A stretch of DNA of 64,000 bases from Thiodiazotropha sp040506705 (GCA_040506705.1 JBEVWG010000061.1:8718-72717), one strand, 5' to 3'. Positions 9,078-17,975 are shown, numbered from the stretch's first letter. Notes: generated from the letters alone by a model not told the origin. Numbers and translations: made by a program.

Positions 9078-9368
9078 CAACCCCGAACAGTGCGCCTCTT
9101 GGTATCCCGTTATGTCATGAGCGAGAAGCGCAGGCAGAACCGATCAGAGGGGCGAAACAGTGGCTTGATAACTTGATGGAAATAAAGAGAGGGGACTAGC
9201 TTTAATGCATAACACTTGAATGGATAGCATCTGACAGGGCATTTGAAATGGTGCGGCAGGGCCGGCACTCTACGCCGCATCCTGGCTTATGGTGGGGCAT
9301 CGCCCCACACTTGCTCGAAGAGATAAAAAAAGCGTTTGTCACATCCTTCCTGATGATATGCTCAATAG

Positions 9369-10049
9369 TTATTCAGTTTTGGAGTAGTTTGTAGGATCAG
9401 GCACGCCAGCTTCAGAGAAACCACGCGCTCTCAATCTGCAGGAATCACAACTGCCACAGGCTTCACCGTTTTCCGTTGCCTGGTAGCAGGAGACGGTAAG
9501 ACTATAGTCTAGTCCTAGCGCTATACCCTGTTGGATAATCTCCCCCTTACTCAGATCAATCAAGGGGGTGTGGATCTGAAAAGATTTGCCTTCGACCCCT
9601 GCCTTGGTTGCCAGGTTAGCCAGATCCTCAAAAGCTTCGATAAACTTTGGACGGCAATCAGGATAACCTGAATAGTCCACTGCGTTTACACCGATAAAGA
9701 TATCCTGGGCATCGAGCACTTCTGCCCAGCCTAGAGCCATGGAAAGAAACACTGTGTTTCTGGCAGGCACATAGGTTACCGGTATACCCTCTGCCAGCTG
9801 TTCCGGTATCTGGATTGTGGTATCTGTCAATGCTGATCCACCAATCGAATCAAGTCCTATGGACATCACCTTGTGATCTACTGCTTCCAGGGCCTTTGCT
9901 ATACGAGCAGCAGCATTTAGCTCAGCTGCATGACGCTGTCCATAGGCCATGCTTAAGGCGTAACATTGATACCCCTGGCTACGCGCAATCGCCAATACCG
10001 TTGCTGAATCGAGACCACCTGAGAGTAAAACGACAGCTCTTTTATTCAT
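9369..10049 (-). CDS. queC: QueC, 7-cyano-7-deazaguanine synthase
   Basis: This ATP-dependent enzyme of 226 residues converts 7-carboxy-7-deazaguanine to preQ0, a precursor of queuosine in tRNA. The PP-loop SGGLDS is at residues 10-15. VPARNTVFLSMALGWAE and GVNAVDYSGYPDCRP are family signatures. The C-terminal zinc site is formed by the Cys residues of SCYQATENGEACGSCDSC. The length is normal. The start codon overlaps the queE stop by 4 bases (ATGA), which indicates translational coupling. The 3' end forms the border of the tandem repeat array. Confidence 0.97.
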   Translation of the reverse strand: MNKRAVVLLSGGLDSATVLAIARSQGYQCYALSMAYGQRHAAELNAAARIAKALEAVDHKVMSIGLDSIGGSALTDTTIQIPEQLAEGIPVTYVPARNTVFLSMALGWAEVLDAQDIFIGVNAVDYSGYPDCRPKFIEAFEDLANLATKAGVEGKSFQIHTPLIDLSKGEIIQQGIALGLDYSLTVSCYQATENGEACGSCDSCRLRARGFSEAGVPDPTNYSKTE

Positions 10050-10687
10050 CGACCCGGCTCTTCATCCCATAACAATTTATGCAGCTGCATTTGAAACCGT
10101 ACATTCAATCTATCTTGCAGAATCCAGTCCGCCAGTTGAGTCGGACTCTGTTTTCCATGAACTGGAGAGAAGAGAATCTCACATCGCTGCTCCAGACCAT
10201 GACTTTTCAATAAATCACGACTCCATTCATAGTCATCCTTTCCACTGATCACGAATTTAACTTGATCATCCTGGCGCAAACAATCCAGGTTGGCCATTCT
10301 GTTTTTACTGCCTTCACCTGAGCCTGGTGTTTTAATATCAATAACTCTCATTACCCGTGGATCAACCAGGCATATATCCAGCGCGCCACTGGTTTCCAGA
10401 GAGACCTCATAACCAGCATCACAGAGTCGGGATAACAACAGCTTACAATCCGCTTGAGCCAGTGGCTCTCCCCCAGTGACACAAACACGTTGAATCTTTA
10501 ACGCCGCCACCTGTTCCAGTATGGCGTCGACACTCATCTTCTCACCGCCACTGAAGGCGTACTGGGTGTCACAGTATTCACAACGAAGTGGACAGCCGGT
10601 CAAGCGCACAAAAATTGTGGGCAGACCAACACTCTTTGCCTCCCCTTGTAGAGAGAGAAAGATCTCTGTGATTCGTAAGTGTGGCAT
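10046..10687 (-). CDS. queE: QueE, 7-carboxy-7-deazaguanine synthase (radical SAM)
   Basis: The protein has 213 residues from the ATG at 10687. A TTG four codons upstream is less likely. It converts 6-carboxy-tetrahydropterin to 7-carboxy-7-deazaguanine. ITEIFLSLQGEAKSVG and FVRLTGCPLRCEYCDT give the radical SAM cluster motif CPLRCEYC (CxxxCxxC). VCVTGGEPLAQ is the SAM-binding GGE motif. It forms a two-gene queuosine operon with queC. The queD and queF genes are not in the window. Confidence 0.96.
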   Translation of the reverse strand: MPHLRITEIFLSLQGEAKSVGLPTIFVRLTGCPLRCEYCDTQYAFSGGEKMSVDAILEQVAALKIQRVCVTGGEPLAQADCKLLLSRLCDAGYEVSLETSGALDICLVDPRVMRVIDIKTPGSGEGSKNRMANLDCLRQDDQVKFVISGKDDYEWSRDLLKSHGLEQRCEILFSPVHGKQSPTQLADWILQDRLNVRFQMQLHKLLWDEEPGR

Positions 10688-10833
10688 AAACCTGGTCAAG
10701 CGGAAGATATTTGCATGGATCTGGTAAAACGAGAGCAGTATTTTTAAAGCCTCTGCAATACAACAACTGCGCAGCTCTTCTACAGCCAGGAAAGTCAGCT
10801 GTAAATGTAGCTTGGTTTGATAGAAAGGTTAAC

Positions 10834-10859
10834 AAAGGGTGCAGGTTAACGCACCCTTT
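10834..10859 (-). terminator. Probable terminator after cpoB
   Basis: A 9-bp perfect stem (AAAGGGTGC/GCACCCTTT) with an 8-base loop lies just past the cpoB stop on the minus strand. The T-tract is short (TTTGTT), so termination may be partial. Confidence 0.6.
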
Positions 10860-10867
10860 ACTAAAAC

Positions 10868-11686
10868 CTAACGCCCTTCCTTCTTCAAACGCTGAATCCG
10901 CTTTTGAGCAAGACGGGCTTCAGTTGTGGCTGGATAGTTAAGTTGCAGTTCAGTAAGAATTGTTTTCGCTTTATCCCACTGCTGCTTCTCATAGTAGATA
11001 TATCCCATCTTCAACATAGCGCCAGGGACTTTGGGACTCTGATTATATTTTTCCTGTACTTTGGAAAATTCCGCCAGAGCGGTGTCAAAATCCCGATTGA
11101 CATAGCTCGCCTCAGCCAGCCAGTACTGGGCGTTATCTTCGTAACTTCCACCAGAGTAATCTTTTAGAAAAGCAGTAAACGCTGTGATCGATTCAGGATA
11201 GCGTCCCTGTTTCAACAGATTAAACGCTTCCTGATAGACCATCTCCTCCTTTTGTGGATTCGGAGGTGTCACCGGTGCAGCTGCAGGTGCCTCAGCAGCT
11301 GCTGTTGACCGATTCACCGGTTGTCTGACAGGAGGTGACTGAACTGGTGGCGTCGTTGGTGCCGCGACAGGAGGCGGTGTTGAAACCCCGCCTGGTTGAA
11401 CTCGCGACAGTCTCTGATCGATATCCAGATAGAGGTCTCGTTGTCTCCTGCTCATCGCATCCATGGTGTGCTTTTGTAATTCCACATCACCACGCAATTG
11501 CTGAACTTCCCGCTGCAGCTGCTGCAGCTGTAAAACCAGATCAGCCAAACTCTGATTCTGAAGCGTACGTTCAATACGCTGCAGACGTTGTTCCATAGTC
11601 GGGCCATTATCCGCAGCCAGCGCAGAAGAGCTCATTCCCAAACCTATCACTAAGCTGAGAACCCCCAATCTGAAGCATGAGTTCAT
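10868..11686 (-). CDS. cpoB: CpoB (YbgF), Tol-Pal coordinator of PBP1B and outer-membrane constriction
   Basis: This is a periplasmic protein of 272 residues. The ATG at 11686 has GAGGAGAG just upstream and starts a signal peptide ending SSSALAA. Residues about 35-100 form a coiled coil (MEQRLQRIERTLQNQ...LQQLQREVQQLRGD) that trimerises in the family. A Pro/Ala-rich linker then leads to three TPR-like repeats: YQEAFNLLKQGRYPESITAF, AQYWLAEASYVNRDFDTAL and AMLKMGYIYYEKQQWDKA. It lies 14 bases after pal, as the last gene of the Tol-Pal operon. CpoB couples peptidoglycan synthesis to outer-membrane invagination at division. Confidence 0.95.
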   Translation of the reverse strand: MNSCFRLGVLSLVIGLGMSSSALAADNGPTMEQRLQRIERTLQNQSLADLVLQLQQLQREVQQLRGDVELQKHTMDAMSRRQRDLYLDIDQRLSRVQPGGVSTPPPVAAPTTPPVQSPPVRQPVNRSTAAAEAPAAAPVTPPNPQKEEMVYQEAFNLLKQGRYPESITAFTAFLKDYSGGSYEDNAQYWLAEASYVNRDFDTALAEFSKVQEKYNQSPKVPGAMLKMGYIYYEKQQWDKAKTILTELQLNYPATTEARLAQKRIQRLKKEGR

Positions 11687-11700
11687 CACTCTCTCCTCAA

Positions 11701-12243
11701 TCAATAAACCAATTCAACACGTCGATTGAGCGCCATCGCTTCATCGGTGTTGTCGAACGCAGCGGCTCGCTCTTCACCATAGCTGACCACAACCATCTGA
11801 TTGTCCGCTACACCTTGTGCCATCATCAGGCTGCGTACTGAATTGGCCCGGTTTTCACCCAGTCCTAAATTGTATTCCCGTGTGCCACGCTCATCAGCAT
11901 GACCTTCCAATCTGACCACAGCCTGGGGATTGGCGGCCAGATAGTCAGCATGAGCCTGGATCACATCCATATAGTCTGAACGAACAAGACTCTGATCATA
12001 ATCAAAATAGATCACCCGGGTCGCTAAAAGACTGTTTGGATTCTCTAGTGGATCGCCATACCACTCCTCACCCTCTGAGGCAGCAGAGGTTGAAGCTTCA
12101 CCGTTGGCGCCCCCCTCTGACCCAGCACCGGTTGATTGTTCAGATACATCTGCAGCCTCATCACTGGTAGGCGTGGAGGAACAACCGATCATCAACAGCA
12201 AGGAAAGTGTAATGATGGTAGATAATGACAGCACTTTTTTCAT
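11701..12243 (-). CDS. pal: Pal, peptidoglycan-associated lipoprotein
   Basis: This is an outer-membrane lipoprotein of 180 residues. The lipobox LLLMIGC places the acylated cysteine at residue 21. A Ser/Gly/Glu-rich linker follows, then an OmpA-like peptidoglycan-binding domain from about residue 70. It contains VIYFDYDQSLVRSD, RLEGHADERGTREYNLGLGENRA and NRRVELVY. The Asp and Arg that hold meso-diaminopimelate are in the conserved places. It anchors the outer membrane to peptidoglycan and binds TolB. It is 26 bases downstream of tolB and 14 bases upstream of cpoB. Confidence 0.97.
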   Translation of the reverse strand: MKKVLSLSTIITLSLLLMIGCSSTPTSDEAADVSEQSTGAGSEGGANGEASTSAASEGEEWYGDPLENPNSLLATRVIYFDYDQSLVRSDYMDVIQAHADYLAANPQAVVRLEGHADERGTREYNLGLGENRANSVRSLMMAQGVADNQMVVVSYGEERAAAFDNTDEAMALNRRVELVY

Positions 12244-12269
12244 GGAAGTTCTCCTAATTCAGTCGTGCA

Positions 12270-13562
12270 TTATTTTTTAAAAGGTGACCAATCCGGTTCG
12301 CGCACATCCCCTTCCTTTAGAGCGAGACTCTGTCTCACCCGTCCATCAACGGAAACTGCTGCGAGTACGCCACGACGTCCCTTCTTGGCGCCATAAATAA
12401 TCATACTGCCGTTTGGTGCAAAGCTGGGTGACTCATCCAGTCTTCCCTGACTGAGTACCTGCATTACGCCAGAGTCGAGATCCTGTACCGCAATCCGGTA
12501 GTTCCCCTCATCCTGGGTAACGAAGGTTAATAACTTACCATCCGGTGAAAACGAGGCCCGAGCGTTATAGCTGTTCTGGAAAGTAACACGTTGTGCTTTT
12601 CCGCCAAATGCCGATACCTGATATATCTGTGGTCTGCCACCTCGATCTGAGGTAAACACAAGACTCTTTCCATCCGGAGACCACGCCGGTTCAGTATCAA
12701 TGGCATAGTGGCGCGTGATTTGCTGCAATTTGCGGTTGCGCAAATCGAAGACGTAGATATCCGGGTTACCACCTTTGGATAGGGTCATAGCCAGCTTACG
12801 TCCGTCTGGTGACCAGGAAGGCGCCCCATTTATGCCTTTATATGATGTGACCTTCTCTCGCTTTCCGGTATAGACCCCTTGAACATAGACAGCTGATTGT
12901 CCACCTTCAAAGGAGACATAGGCGATTTTCATACCATCTGGTGACCAGGCTGGCGACATCAATGGTTCTGTTGAGGTGACGATAGGCTCGGAATTGTAGC
13001 CATCAGCATCAGCAATATTCAATCCGATCTTTGTTTCGCCATCTACCTGCCTGGTTGAGGTTATATAGGCAACCCGTGTTGAAAAAGCACCAGGTACACC
13101 CAACAGATTTTCATAGATCAGATCTGCAATACGATGCGCGGTGCTGCGCAAATTGGAAGCGGTGGTAGGGATATTGTAGCCGGTAAGCTGCTGCCCCCGG
13201 TATACATCCAGCAGTTGAAACTGTACCTGGTAACCACCTGCACCGGTTGATTGCACCTGTCCAACCACCAGATTCTCGACATCCAGAGCCCGCCAGTCCT
13301 TGAATTCGACCTCTTTATCCGAGGTTGGCCGGGACAACATATCTGCAAATGGGATGGTCTTGAATCGTCCACTGCGCTGCAGATCTGCATTGATTACTTC
13401 TGCAATATCCACCGGTGGCCGCCCTCTTCCCTGCCAACCAAAGGGTACTACAGCGATCGGTAAAGCCCCTTCGACGCCTTCGGTTATTTCGATGGTCAAT
13501 TCGGCTTTAGCTAGCGATTGAAACGCGAAAAAAGCCAGCAAGATCAAGTATATTTTTTTCAT
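12270..13562 (-). CDS. tolB: TolB, periplasmic beta-propeller of the Tol-Pal system
   Basis: The protein has 430 residues, with a signal peptide (KKIYLILLAFFAFQSLAKA). The N-terminal alpha/beta domain contains IAVVPFGWQG and IINADLQRSGRF-like segments. From about residue 200 there are five to six propeller blades carrying the repeated signature PAWSPDGMKIAYVS, PSWSPDGRKLAMT, PAWSPDGKSLVFTSDRGG and ASFSPDGKLLTFV. The residues after the signal peptide form the TolA-binding box. The gene lies 12 bases after tolA. Confidence 0.97.
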   Translation of the reverse strand: MKKIYLILLAFFAFQSLAKAELTIEITEGVEGALPIAVVPFGWQGRGRPPVDIAEVINADLQRSGRFKTIPFADMLSRPTSDKEVEFKDWRALDVENLVVGQVQSTGAGGYQVQFQLLDVYRGQQLTGYNIPTTASNLRSTAHRIADLIYENLLGVPGAFSTRVAYITSTRQVDGETKIGLNIADADGYNSEPIVTSTEPLMSPAWSPDGMKIAYVSFEGGQSAVYVQGVYTGKREKVTSYKGINGAPSWSPDGRKLAMTLSKGGNPDIYVFDLRNRKLQQITRHYAIDTEPAWSPDGKSLVFTSDRGGRPQIYQVSAFGGKAQRVTFQNSYNARASFSPDGKLLTFVTQDEGNYRIAVQDLDSGVMQVLSQGRLDESPSFAPNGSMIIYGAKKGRRGVLAAVSVDGRVRQSLALKEGDVREPDWSPFKK

Positions 13563-13574
13563 ATTAACAATAGG

Positions 13575-14444
13575 TTATTTATTTGGCTTAAAGTTTAATC
13601 TTAATGAACGGAACGATTCAAACAAGGCCCCACTGGGCACAGGCAAAGGAGCAGCTTTGTAGACCGCAGCTTCTACTGAGCGATCGAATGCTGCATTACC
13701 ACTGCTTCGAATGATACTGACACCACCTGGCACAACATCCCCACCAGGTATCAGGCGAACCTGCACTACACAAGAGAGCCCTTCGGTATTCTGGCCTGGC
13801 TTAAGCCAGCTTCGCTCAACCTGCTGCTTAATCACGGCCCCATAACGGTCGATTTCCCGACTATTCTGCTCCGCTGCAATCTGTTCCTGTAGAGCCCTTT
13901 CCCGTTCGGCTTGAGCCGCTGCCGCATCAGCTTTGCGTTTTGCTTCAGCCTTGCGCTTGGCCTCAGCCTCGGCCTTGCGTTTAGCCTCAGCCTTCCGCGT
14001 AGCTTCCGCTTTGCGTTTAGCCTCTGCCTGTTTTCGCTTTGCTTCCGCTTTACGTTTCGCTTCAGCCTTGCGTTTGGCCTCAGCCTTCTGCTTCTCTACA
14101 GCCTTACGTTTGGCTTCGGCCTCACGTTTTTGTTTAGTGGCCTTCTCTTGAGCGATTCGTTTTTGTTCCAGAGCCTGCTTTTTCTTCTTCTCTTCTGCCT
14201 TGCGGCGCTTGATCTCTTGCTCCTGCTTGAGTCTCTTTTGCTGTTCCGCCTTTTTCTCTTGCTCTTTGTTTAGATTGATCTTTTCCAGATCAACTGTATG
14301 TGCTTGAACCACATTGGCCTGGGTTGCTAACGGTTTCGGCTTTTTCTCCCAATCCACGCCAAATAGCAAAAAGAACAGAATCAGTATATGCAGGAGCACT
14401 GCCAGAAAAACAGAGAATGGATTGCGTTTGATCACGCTGAACAC
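13575..14444 (-). CDS. tolA: TolA, energy-transducing link of the Tol-Pal system
   Basis: The protein has 289 residues with a GTG start just after the tolR stop. A single N-terminal transmembrane helix (FLAVLLHILILFFLLFGV) anchors it to TolQR. The central domain, about residues 55-200, is a long helix of low complexity with many tandem KRKAEA units. The C-terminal domain (about 205-289) has EQIAAEQNSREIDRYGAVIKQQ, CVVQVRLIPGGDV and SGNAAFDRSVEAAV, as in TolA domain III/TonB_C. The KRKAEA coding repeats make this part prone to length change. They also open long antisense frames, which are not genes. Confidence 0.95.
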   Translation of the reverse strand: MFSVIKRNPFSVFLAVLLHILILFFLLFGVDWEKKPKPLATQANVVQAHTVDLEKINLNKEQEKKAEQQKRLKQEQEIKRRKAEEKKKKQALEQKRIAQEKATKQKREAEAKRKAVEKQKAEAKRKAEAKRKAEAKRKQAEAKRKAEATRKAEAKRKAEAEAKRKAEAKRKADAAAAQAERERALQEQIAAEQNSREIDRYGAVIKQQVERSWLKPGQNTEGLSCVVQVRLIPGGDVVPGGVSIIRSSGNAAFDRSVEAAVYKAAPLPVPSGALFESFRSLRLNFKPNK

Positions 14445-14446
14445 GT

Positions 14447-14872
14447 CTATGACTCCGGTGATTCTGTGACCAAACCAACACTCGGTGCGCCACCAGCCTG
14501 AAGCAGAACCATTGCTTCAACAACACGGCCATAGGGTACCCCCTTATCACCACGCACCATAATTGGTGTTTTGGGTTTGTATTTGAGCACCGCTCGAACA
14601 CGATCGACCAGGGTATCCTCATCCACGGGTTGATTCTTATCCTCACCGATATCGATAAAAAGCTCACCCGCCTGGTTGACAGAGACTACTAACGGTTCAT
14701 CCATTTCACTCGAGAGTGGCTCAGCATCTGCCTGTGGCAACTCCACCTGAACACCCTGGGTCAAGAGTGGTGCGGTGATCATGAAAATCACCAGTAGCAC
14801 CAACATAACATCGATATAAGGCACCACGTTTATCTCTGACATCGGACGACGGCGATTCTTGCTGCGACTCAT
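14447..14872 (-). CDS. tolR: TolR, inner-membrane component of the Tol-Pal motor
   Basis: This ExbD/TolR family protein has 141 residues. It has a short cytoplasmic Arg-rich start (SRSKNRRRPMSEINVVPYIDV) and one transmembrane helix. That helix carries the proton-path Asp of YIDVMLVLLVIFMITAPLL. The periplasmic part has VVSVNQAGELFIDIG and the PIMVRGDKGVPYGRVVEAM segment. It uses the proton gradient with TolQ to energise TolA. It is 16 bases downstream of tolQ. Confidence 0.97.
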   Translation of the reverse strand: MSRSKNRRRPMSEINVVPYIDVMLVLLVIFMITAPLLTQGVQVELPQADAEPLSSEMDEPLVVSVNQAGELFIDIGEDKNQPVDEDTLVDRVRAVLKYKPKTPIMVRGDKGVPYGRVVEAMVLLQAGGAPSVGLVTESPES

Positions 14873-14888
14873 GATCTCAATTACTCAC

Positions 14889-15563
14889 TCAGGAGACAGC
14901 CTGTCTTTGCAGGATCGTTGCAAACTCTTCTACAAAATCATCATATCTATTATTCAGACGCTCCACATCATTTGAGAAACGGTTATATGCAATAACCGCT
15001 GGAATGGCTGCGAACAGACCGATAGCGGTGGCGATCAATGCTTCTGCAATGCCAGGTGCGACCAAAGCCAGAGTGGCCTGTTTTACATTTCCCAGGGCGG
15101 TGAATGAGTTCATGATGCCCCAGACAGTACCAAAGAGTCCCACATAGGGACTGGTAGAACCTACAGTAGCCAGGGTAGAGAGATGATGTTCAAGGCGATC
15201 CACTTCCCTGTTCAGAGAGACCCTCATTGAGCGTTGCGCACCTTGTACCATGGCCATAGGATCCTTGTGGCCTTTGGTTCGCAAACGGGCAAATTCACGG
15301 AATCCTGCACGAAACATGGCAGCCATACCTGACTCATCATCCGTCTCTCGCTCAATCTGACGATAGAGTTCCGCAAGATCTCCACCAGACCAGAAGCGGC
15401 TCTCAAATTCATCAGCATCTCTCGCAGCTCGCTTGAGGATACGCATTCGATCGAAGATCATGCTCCAGGAGCTAACTGAGGCAAAAACCAACAATGCAAT
15501 CACAAACTGCACTACCGGGCTGGCATTCAGAATCAGGTGAGTAATGGAGAGGTCAGTCGACAT
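14889..15563 (-). CDS. tolQ: TolQ, inner-membrane proton-channel component of the Tol-Pal motor
   Basis: The MotA/TolQ/ExbB protein has 224 residues from the ATG at 15563. A TTG two codons earlier is possible. Three transmembrane segments are visible: VVQFVIALLVFASVSSWSMIF, the stretch around YVGLFGTVWGIMNSF, and EALIATAIGLFAAIPAVIAYN. The conserved Thr/Gly residues of the TVWGIM and TAIGLFAAIPA helices are present. It overlaps the end of ybgC by 11 bases, which points to translational coupling. Confidence 0.97.
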   Translation of the reverse strand: MSTDLSITHLILNASPVVQFVIALLVFASVSSWSMIFDRMRILKRAARDADEFESRFWSGGDLAELYRQIERETDDESGMAAMFRAGFREFARLRTKGHKDPMAMVQGAQRSMRVSLNREVDRLEHHLSTLATVGSTSPYVGLFGTVWGIMNSFTALGNVKQATLALVAPGIAEALIATAIGLFAAIPAVIAYNRFSNDVERLNNRYDDFVEEFATILQRQAVS

Positions 15564-15975
15564 CCGCAATCTCCAGCATTATGTGTTCAGGGATAGATGT
15601 TGGACGCATGGTTTTCATATCCACACATGCAATCCTGATCTCTCCTTCGCAGAGTGTCTGAGTATCCAAAGAACGAATTACCTCCTGATGAAAGGTGAGA
15701 CTGGCCCGACCCTTTTTTAAGACTCTGGCAGAGACTTCCAGTGCATCATTGAAACGAGCCGGGTGATGGTATCCTACATCCACATGGCGAACTGCGAAGA
15801 TGATCCCGTCTTGTTTAACCAGCTGGTCCTGTTCAAACCCCTTACTCCGCAGCCATTCGGTTCGTGCCCGCTCCATGAACTTCAGATAATTGGCGTAGTA
15901 GACCACACCTCCCGCATCTGTATCTTCGTAATAAACCCTGACTGGCCAGGTAAAACTATTTTGACTGCTATTCAT
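15553..15975 (-). CDS. ybgC: YbgC, Tol-Pal-associated acyl-CoA thioesterase
   Basis: This hotdog-fold thioesterase has 140 residues. The catalytic signature VYYEDTDAGGVVYYANYLKFMERAR, with the active Asp, is at about residues 14-38. VRHVDVGYHHPARFNDALEV and SLTFHQEVIR follow. The family hydrolyses short-chain acyl-CoA or acyl-ACP and is tied to phospholipid synthesis at the inner membrane. It is the first gene of the tol operon, and its stop overlaps tolQ. Confidence 0.95.
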   Translation of the reverse strand: MNSSQNSFTWPVRVYYEDTDAGGVVYYANYLKFMERARTEWLRSKGFEQDQLVKQDGIIFAVRHVDVGYHHPARFNDALEVSARVLKKGRASLTFHQEVIRSLDTQTLCEGEIRIACVDMKTMRPTSIPEHIMLEIADVD

Positions 15976-16307
15976 GTCCTATTTCCACAACTCAGCTCCC
16001 TCCGAAGCCAAAACCTAGCCACTTCCAAAGAGGTTCAAGATTGCCCTGAATCAAAACCTGTCTCGCCAGTCATTGGCGGCAATCTCAAGAAGTGCCACTC
16101 TGTTTCCCAGAGGTGCCATTTAAGTTCAAACCATATTGATATTAATAAAGACAGACCGCAGTGTATCCACCTAAAGACCGGTTATCAAAACTAGATGTAC
16201 TTTTGATGGCTTGCCCTAGGCTGTCACAACATCTCAGAATACAATCTATTGGCTCTCCGGATTGTATGAGTGTGCAATGTTACCTGAGTTCCCTGAATTA
16301 TCCTTCA
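15976..16307. other. Intergenic region between ruvB and ybgC
   Basis: There is no convincing gene. Two weak inverted repeats are visible: AGATTGCC/GGCAATCT near 16040-16087 and ATACAATC/GATTGTAT at 16239-16267. The second lies just past the ruvB stop and could be a poor terminator. The ybgC promoter must lie in this stretch, but I see no clear -35/-10 pair. Confidence 0.5.
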
Positions 16308-17351
16308 TCAGGATTGAAACAGATCGTCGTCTGATGACCTTGTATTGCCAGTAGCTGGTGTCAGACCAAAATGCAGATAAGCTGCCTGGGTCGCGACCCT
16401 GCCTCGTGGGGTGCGCATCATAAACCCTTGTTGTATCAGGTAGGGTTCAAGTACATCCTCAATCGTTCCCTTCTCCTCTCCGATTGCAGCAGCCAGATTA
16501 TCAACACCTACCGGGCCACCATCGAACTTTTCGATAACTGCCAGCAGTAAACGTCTGTCCATGTTATCGAAGCCATTGCCATCCACCTTGAGCATTTTAA
16601 GCGCCTTGTCAGCCAGATCAGCTGATATATGACCATCCCCTTTCACCTGGGCATAATCACGCACCCGCCGCAGAAGGCGATTGGCTATTCTGGGTGTTCC
16701 GCGGGAACGGCGAGCAACCTCGTTCGCGCCTTCAGCATCAATACCGATATTTAGAATACCGGCTGATCGGGTAACGATTCGCGCCAGATCCTCACTATTA
16801 TAGAATTCCAGGCGTTGCACGATGCCAAACCTGTCCCTGAGCGGAGAGGTAAGCAGGCCAGCCCGAGTCGTTGCACCAACCAGAGTAAATGGAGGCAGAT
16901 CGAGTTTAATTGAACGGGCCGCAGGTCCTTCACCAATCATGATATCGAGCTGAAAGTCCTCCATCCCGGGATAGAGCACCTCTTCCACTACCGGACTCAA
17001 GCGATGTATCTCATCGACAAACAACACATCATGGGGCTCCAGGTTGGTCAACATTGCTGCAAGATCACCTGGTTTTTCCAGTACCGGCCCCGAAGTTTGG
17101 CGCAAATTGACAGCCATTTCGTTGGCGATGATATGAGCAAGAGTGGTTTTGCCCAATCCTGGTGGACCGAAGATCAGGACATGATCGAGGGCCTCGCTTC
17201 GCCCACGAGCTGCGGAAATAAAGATCTCCATCTGCTCGCGTACAGCAGCCTGACCCACATAGTCGCATAGTTGCTTTGGTCTGATTGCCCGTTCAAGGAG
17301 ATCATCATCCCCGGCAGCTTCACCATCGATCAACCTGGGTTCTTCACTCAC
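16308..17351 (-). CDS. ruvB: RuvB, Holliday-junction branch-migration ATPase
   Basis: This AAA+ motor has 347 residues and a GTG start. It drives branch migration with RuvA. Walker A is GPPGLGKTT (about residues 65-73) and Walker B is DVLFVDEIHRL. Sensor 1 is in FTLVGATTRAGLL and the arginine finger in PLRDRFGIV. The C-terminal winged helix contains the GFMMRTPRGRVATQAAYLHFG junction-binding motif. It follows ruvA by 15 bases in a yebC-ruvC-ruvA-ruvB operon. Confidence 0.98.
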   Translation of the reverse strand: MSEEPRLIDGEAAGDDDLLERAIRPKQLCDYVGQAAVREQMEIFISAARGRSEALDHVLIFGPPGLGKTTLAHIIANEMAVNLRQTSGPVLEKPGDLAAMLTNLEPHDVLFVDEIHRLSPVVEEVLYPGMEDFQLDIMIGEGPAARSIKLDLPPFTLVGATTRAGLLTSPLRDRFGIVQRLEFYNSEDLARIVTRSAGILNIGIDAEGANEVARRSRGTPRIANRLLRRVRDYAQVKGDGHISADLADKALKMLKVDGNGFDNMDRRLLLAVIEKFDGGPVGVDNLAAAIGEEKGTIEDVLEPYLIQQGFMMRTPRGRVATQAAYLHFGLTPATGNTRSSDDDLFQS

Positions 17352-17366
17352 AGATTATCTGTCCTG

Positions 17367-17975
17367 TCATTTGTTGGTCGTTCCCTTCAGAGCGGCTCGA
17401 ATTAAAGCTTCGCTATCCATCTCTTCCTGTTCTACCCCTTTTACCATGCGGTTCGCATCCAGCGGCTTGTAACCCAGTGCAATCAGGGCTGCAACCGCAT
17501 CAGAACTGGCGCTTGCAGGTTGGATAATCGATGCCGATGAAGATGGTGAACTGGAGCTGGAGAATCCCGATAGTTTCGCCAATCGATCGCGCATTTCAAT
17601 AATCAGTCGCTCGGCGGTTTTTTTGCCGATACCTGGGAGTTTAACCAGTGAAGCCACATCCTCACACTCTACACATTGGGCAAATGCCTCGGCGCTCATG
17701 CCAGACAATATCGTCAAGGCCATCTTTGCACCAACTCCATTAACTTTCAATAAGTTACGAAACAAAGTTCTTTCAGTTTCATTAACAAATGCATAGAGGA
17801 CATGGGCATCATCACGAATGATTAAATGGGTCAGCAAGGTAACCTTTTGCCCAACATCAGGAAGCGCGAAGATTGTCGAGAGTGGCGCCTCCAACTCGTA
17901 CCCAACCCCATTCACATCCAACAGCAGAAAGGGTGCCTGCTTGCTGGCGATTTCACCTCTTAAGCGACCTATCAT
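17367..17975 (-). CDS. ruvA: RuvA, Holliday-junction DNA-binding subunit
   Basis: The protein has 202 residues of standard length. It starts MIGRLRGEIASKQAPFLLLDVNGVGYEL, which is the family opening. The two helix-hairpin-helix motifs are seen in LLKVNGVGAKMALTIL and LVKLPGIGKKTAERLI. A Ser/Pro-rich linker leads to domain III (DAVAALIALGYKPLDANRMV), which contacts RuvB. The start codon overlaps the ruvC stop by one base (TAATG). Confidence 0.98.
   Translation of the reverse strand: MIGRLRGEIASKQAPFLLLDVNGVGYELEAPLSTIFALPDVGQKVTLLTHLIIRDDAHVLYAFVNETERTLFRNLLKVNGVGAKMALTILSGMSAEAFAQCVECEDVASLVKLPGIGKKTAERLIIEMRDRLAKLSGFSSSSSPSSSASIIQPASASSDAVAALIALGYKPLDANRMVKGVEQEEMDSEALIRAALKGTTNK

Larger units (their letters stand above)
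8505..9376. repeat. Tandem duplication, two units of about 438 bp next to queC
   Basis: Unit 1 (8505-8942) and unit 2 (8943-9376) match along almost their whole length. Each has the 135-bp element, then a segment with TTGGTATCCCGTTATGTCAT, then a segment with TGATAACTTGATGG. A second GC-rich palindrome (GGTGCGGCAGGGCCGGCAC, near 8811 and 9249) follows, and each unit ends in TATTCAGT. In unit 2 this end lies within the last codons of queC, so unit 1 carries a few bases of the queC 3' end. The arrangement indicates duplication by unequal recombination. Differences between the units are few, so the event seems recent. Confidence 0.88.

Noticed and set aside
8050..9080. Regularly repeated units that might be a CRISPR array
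   Set aside because: The repeats are 135 bp with inverted arms, number only four, have irregular spacing, and no cas genes are present.
13911..14273. Long plus-strand frames opposite tolA
   Set aside because: They are antisense readings of the KRKAEA coding repeats, with low-complexity Ala/Ser/Leu/Phe composition and no homology.
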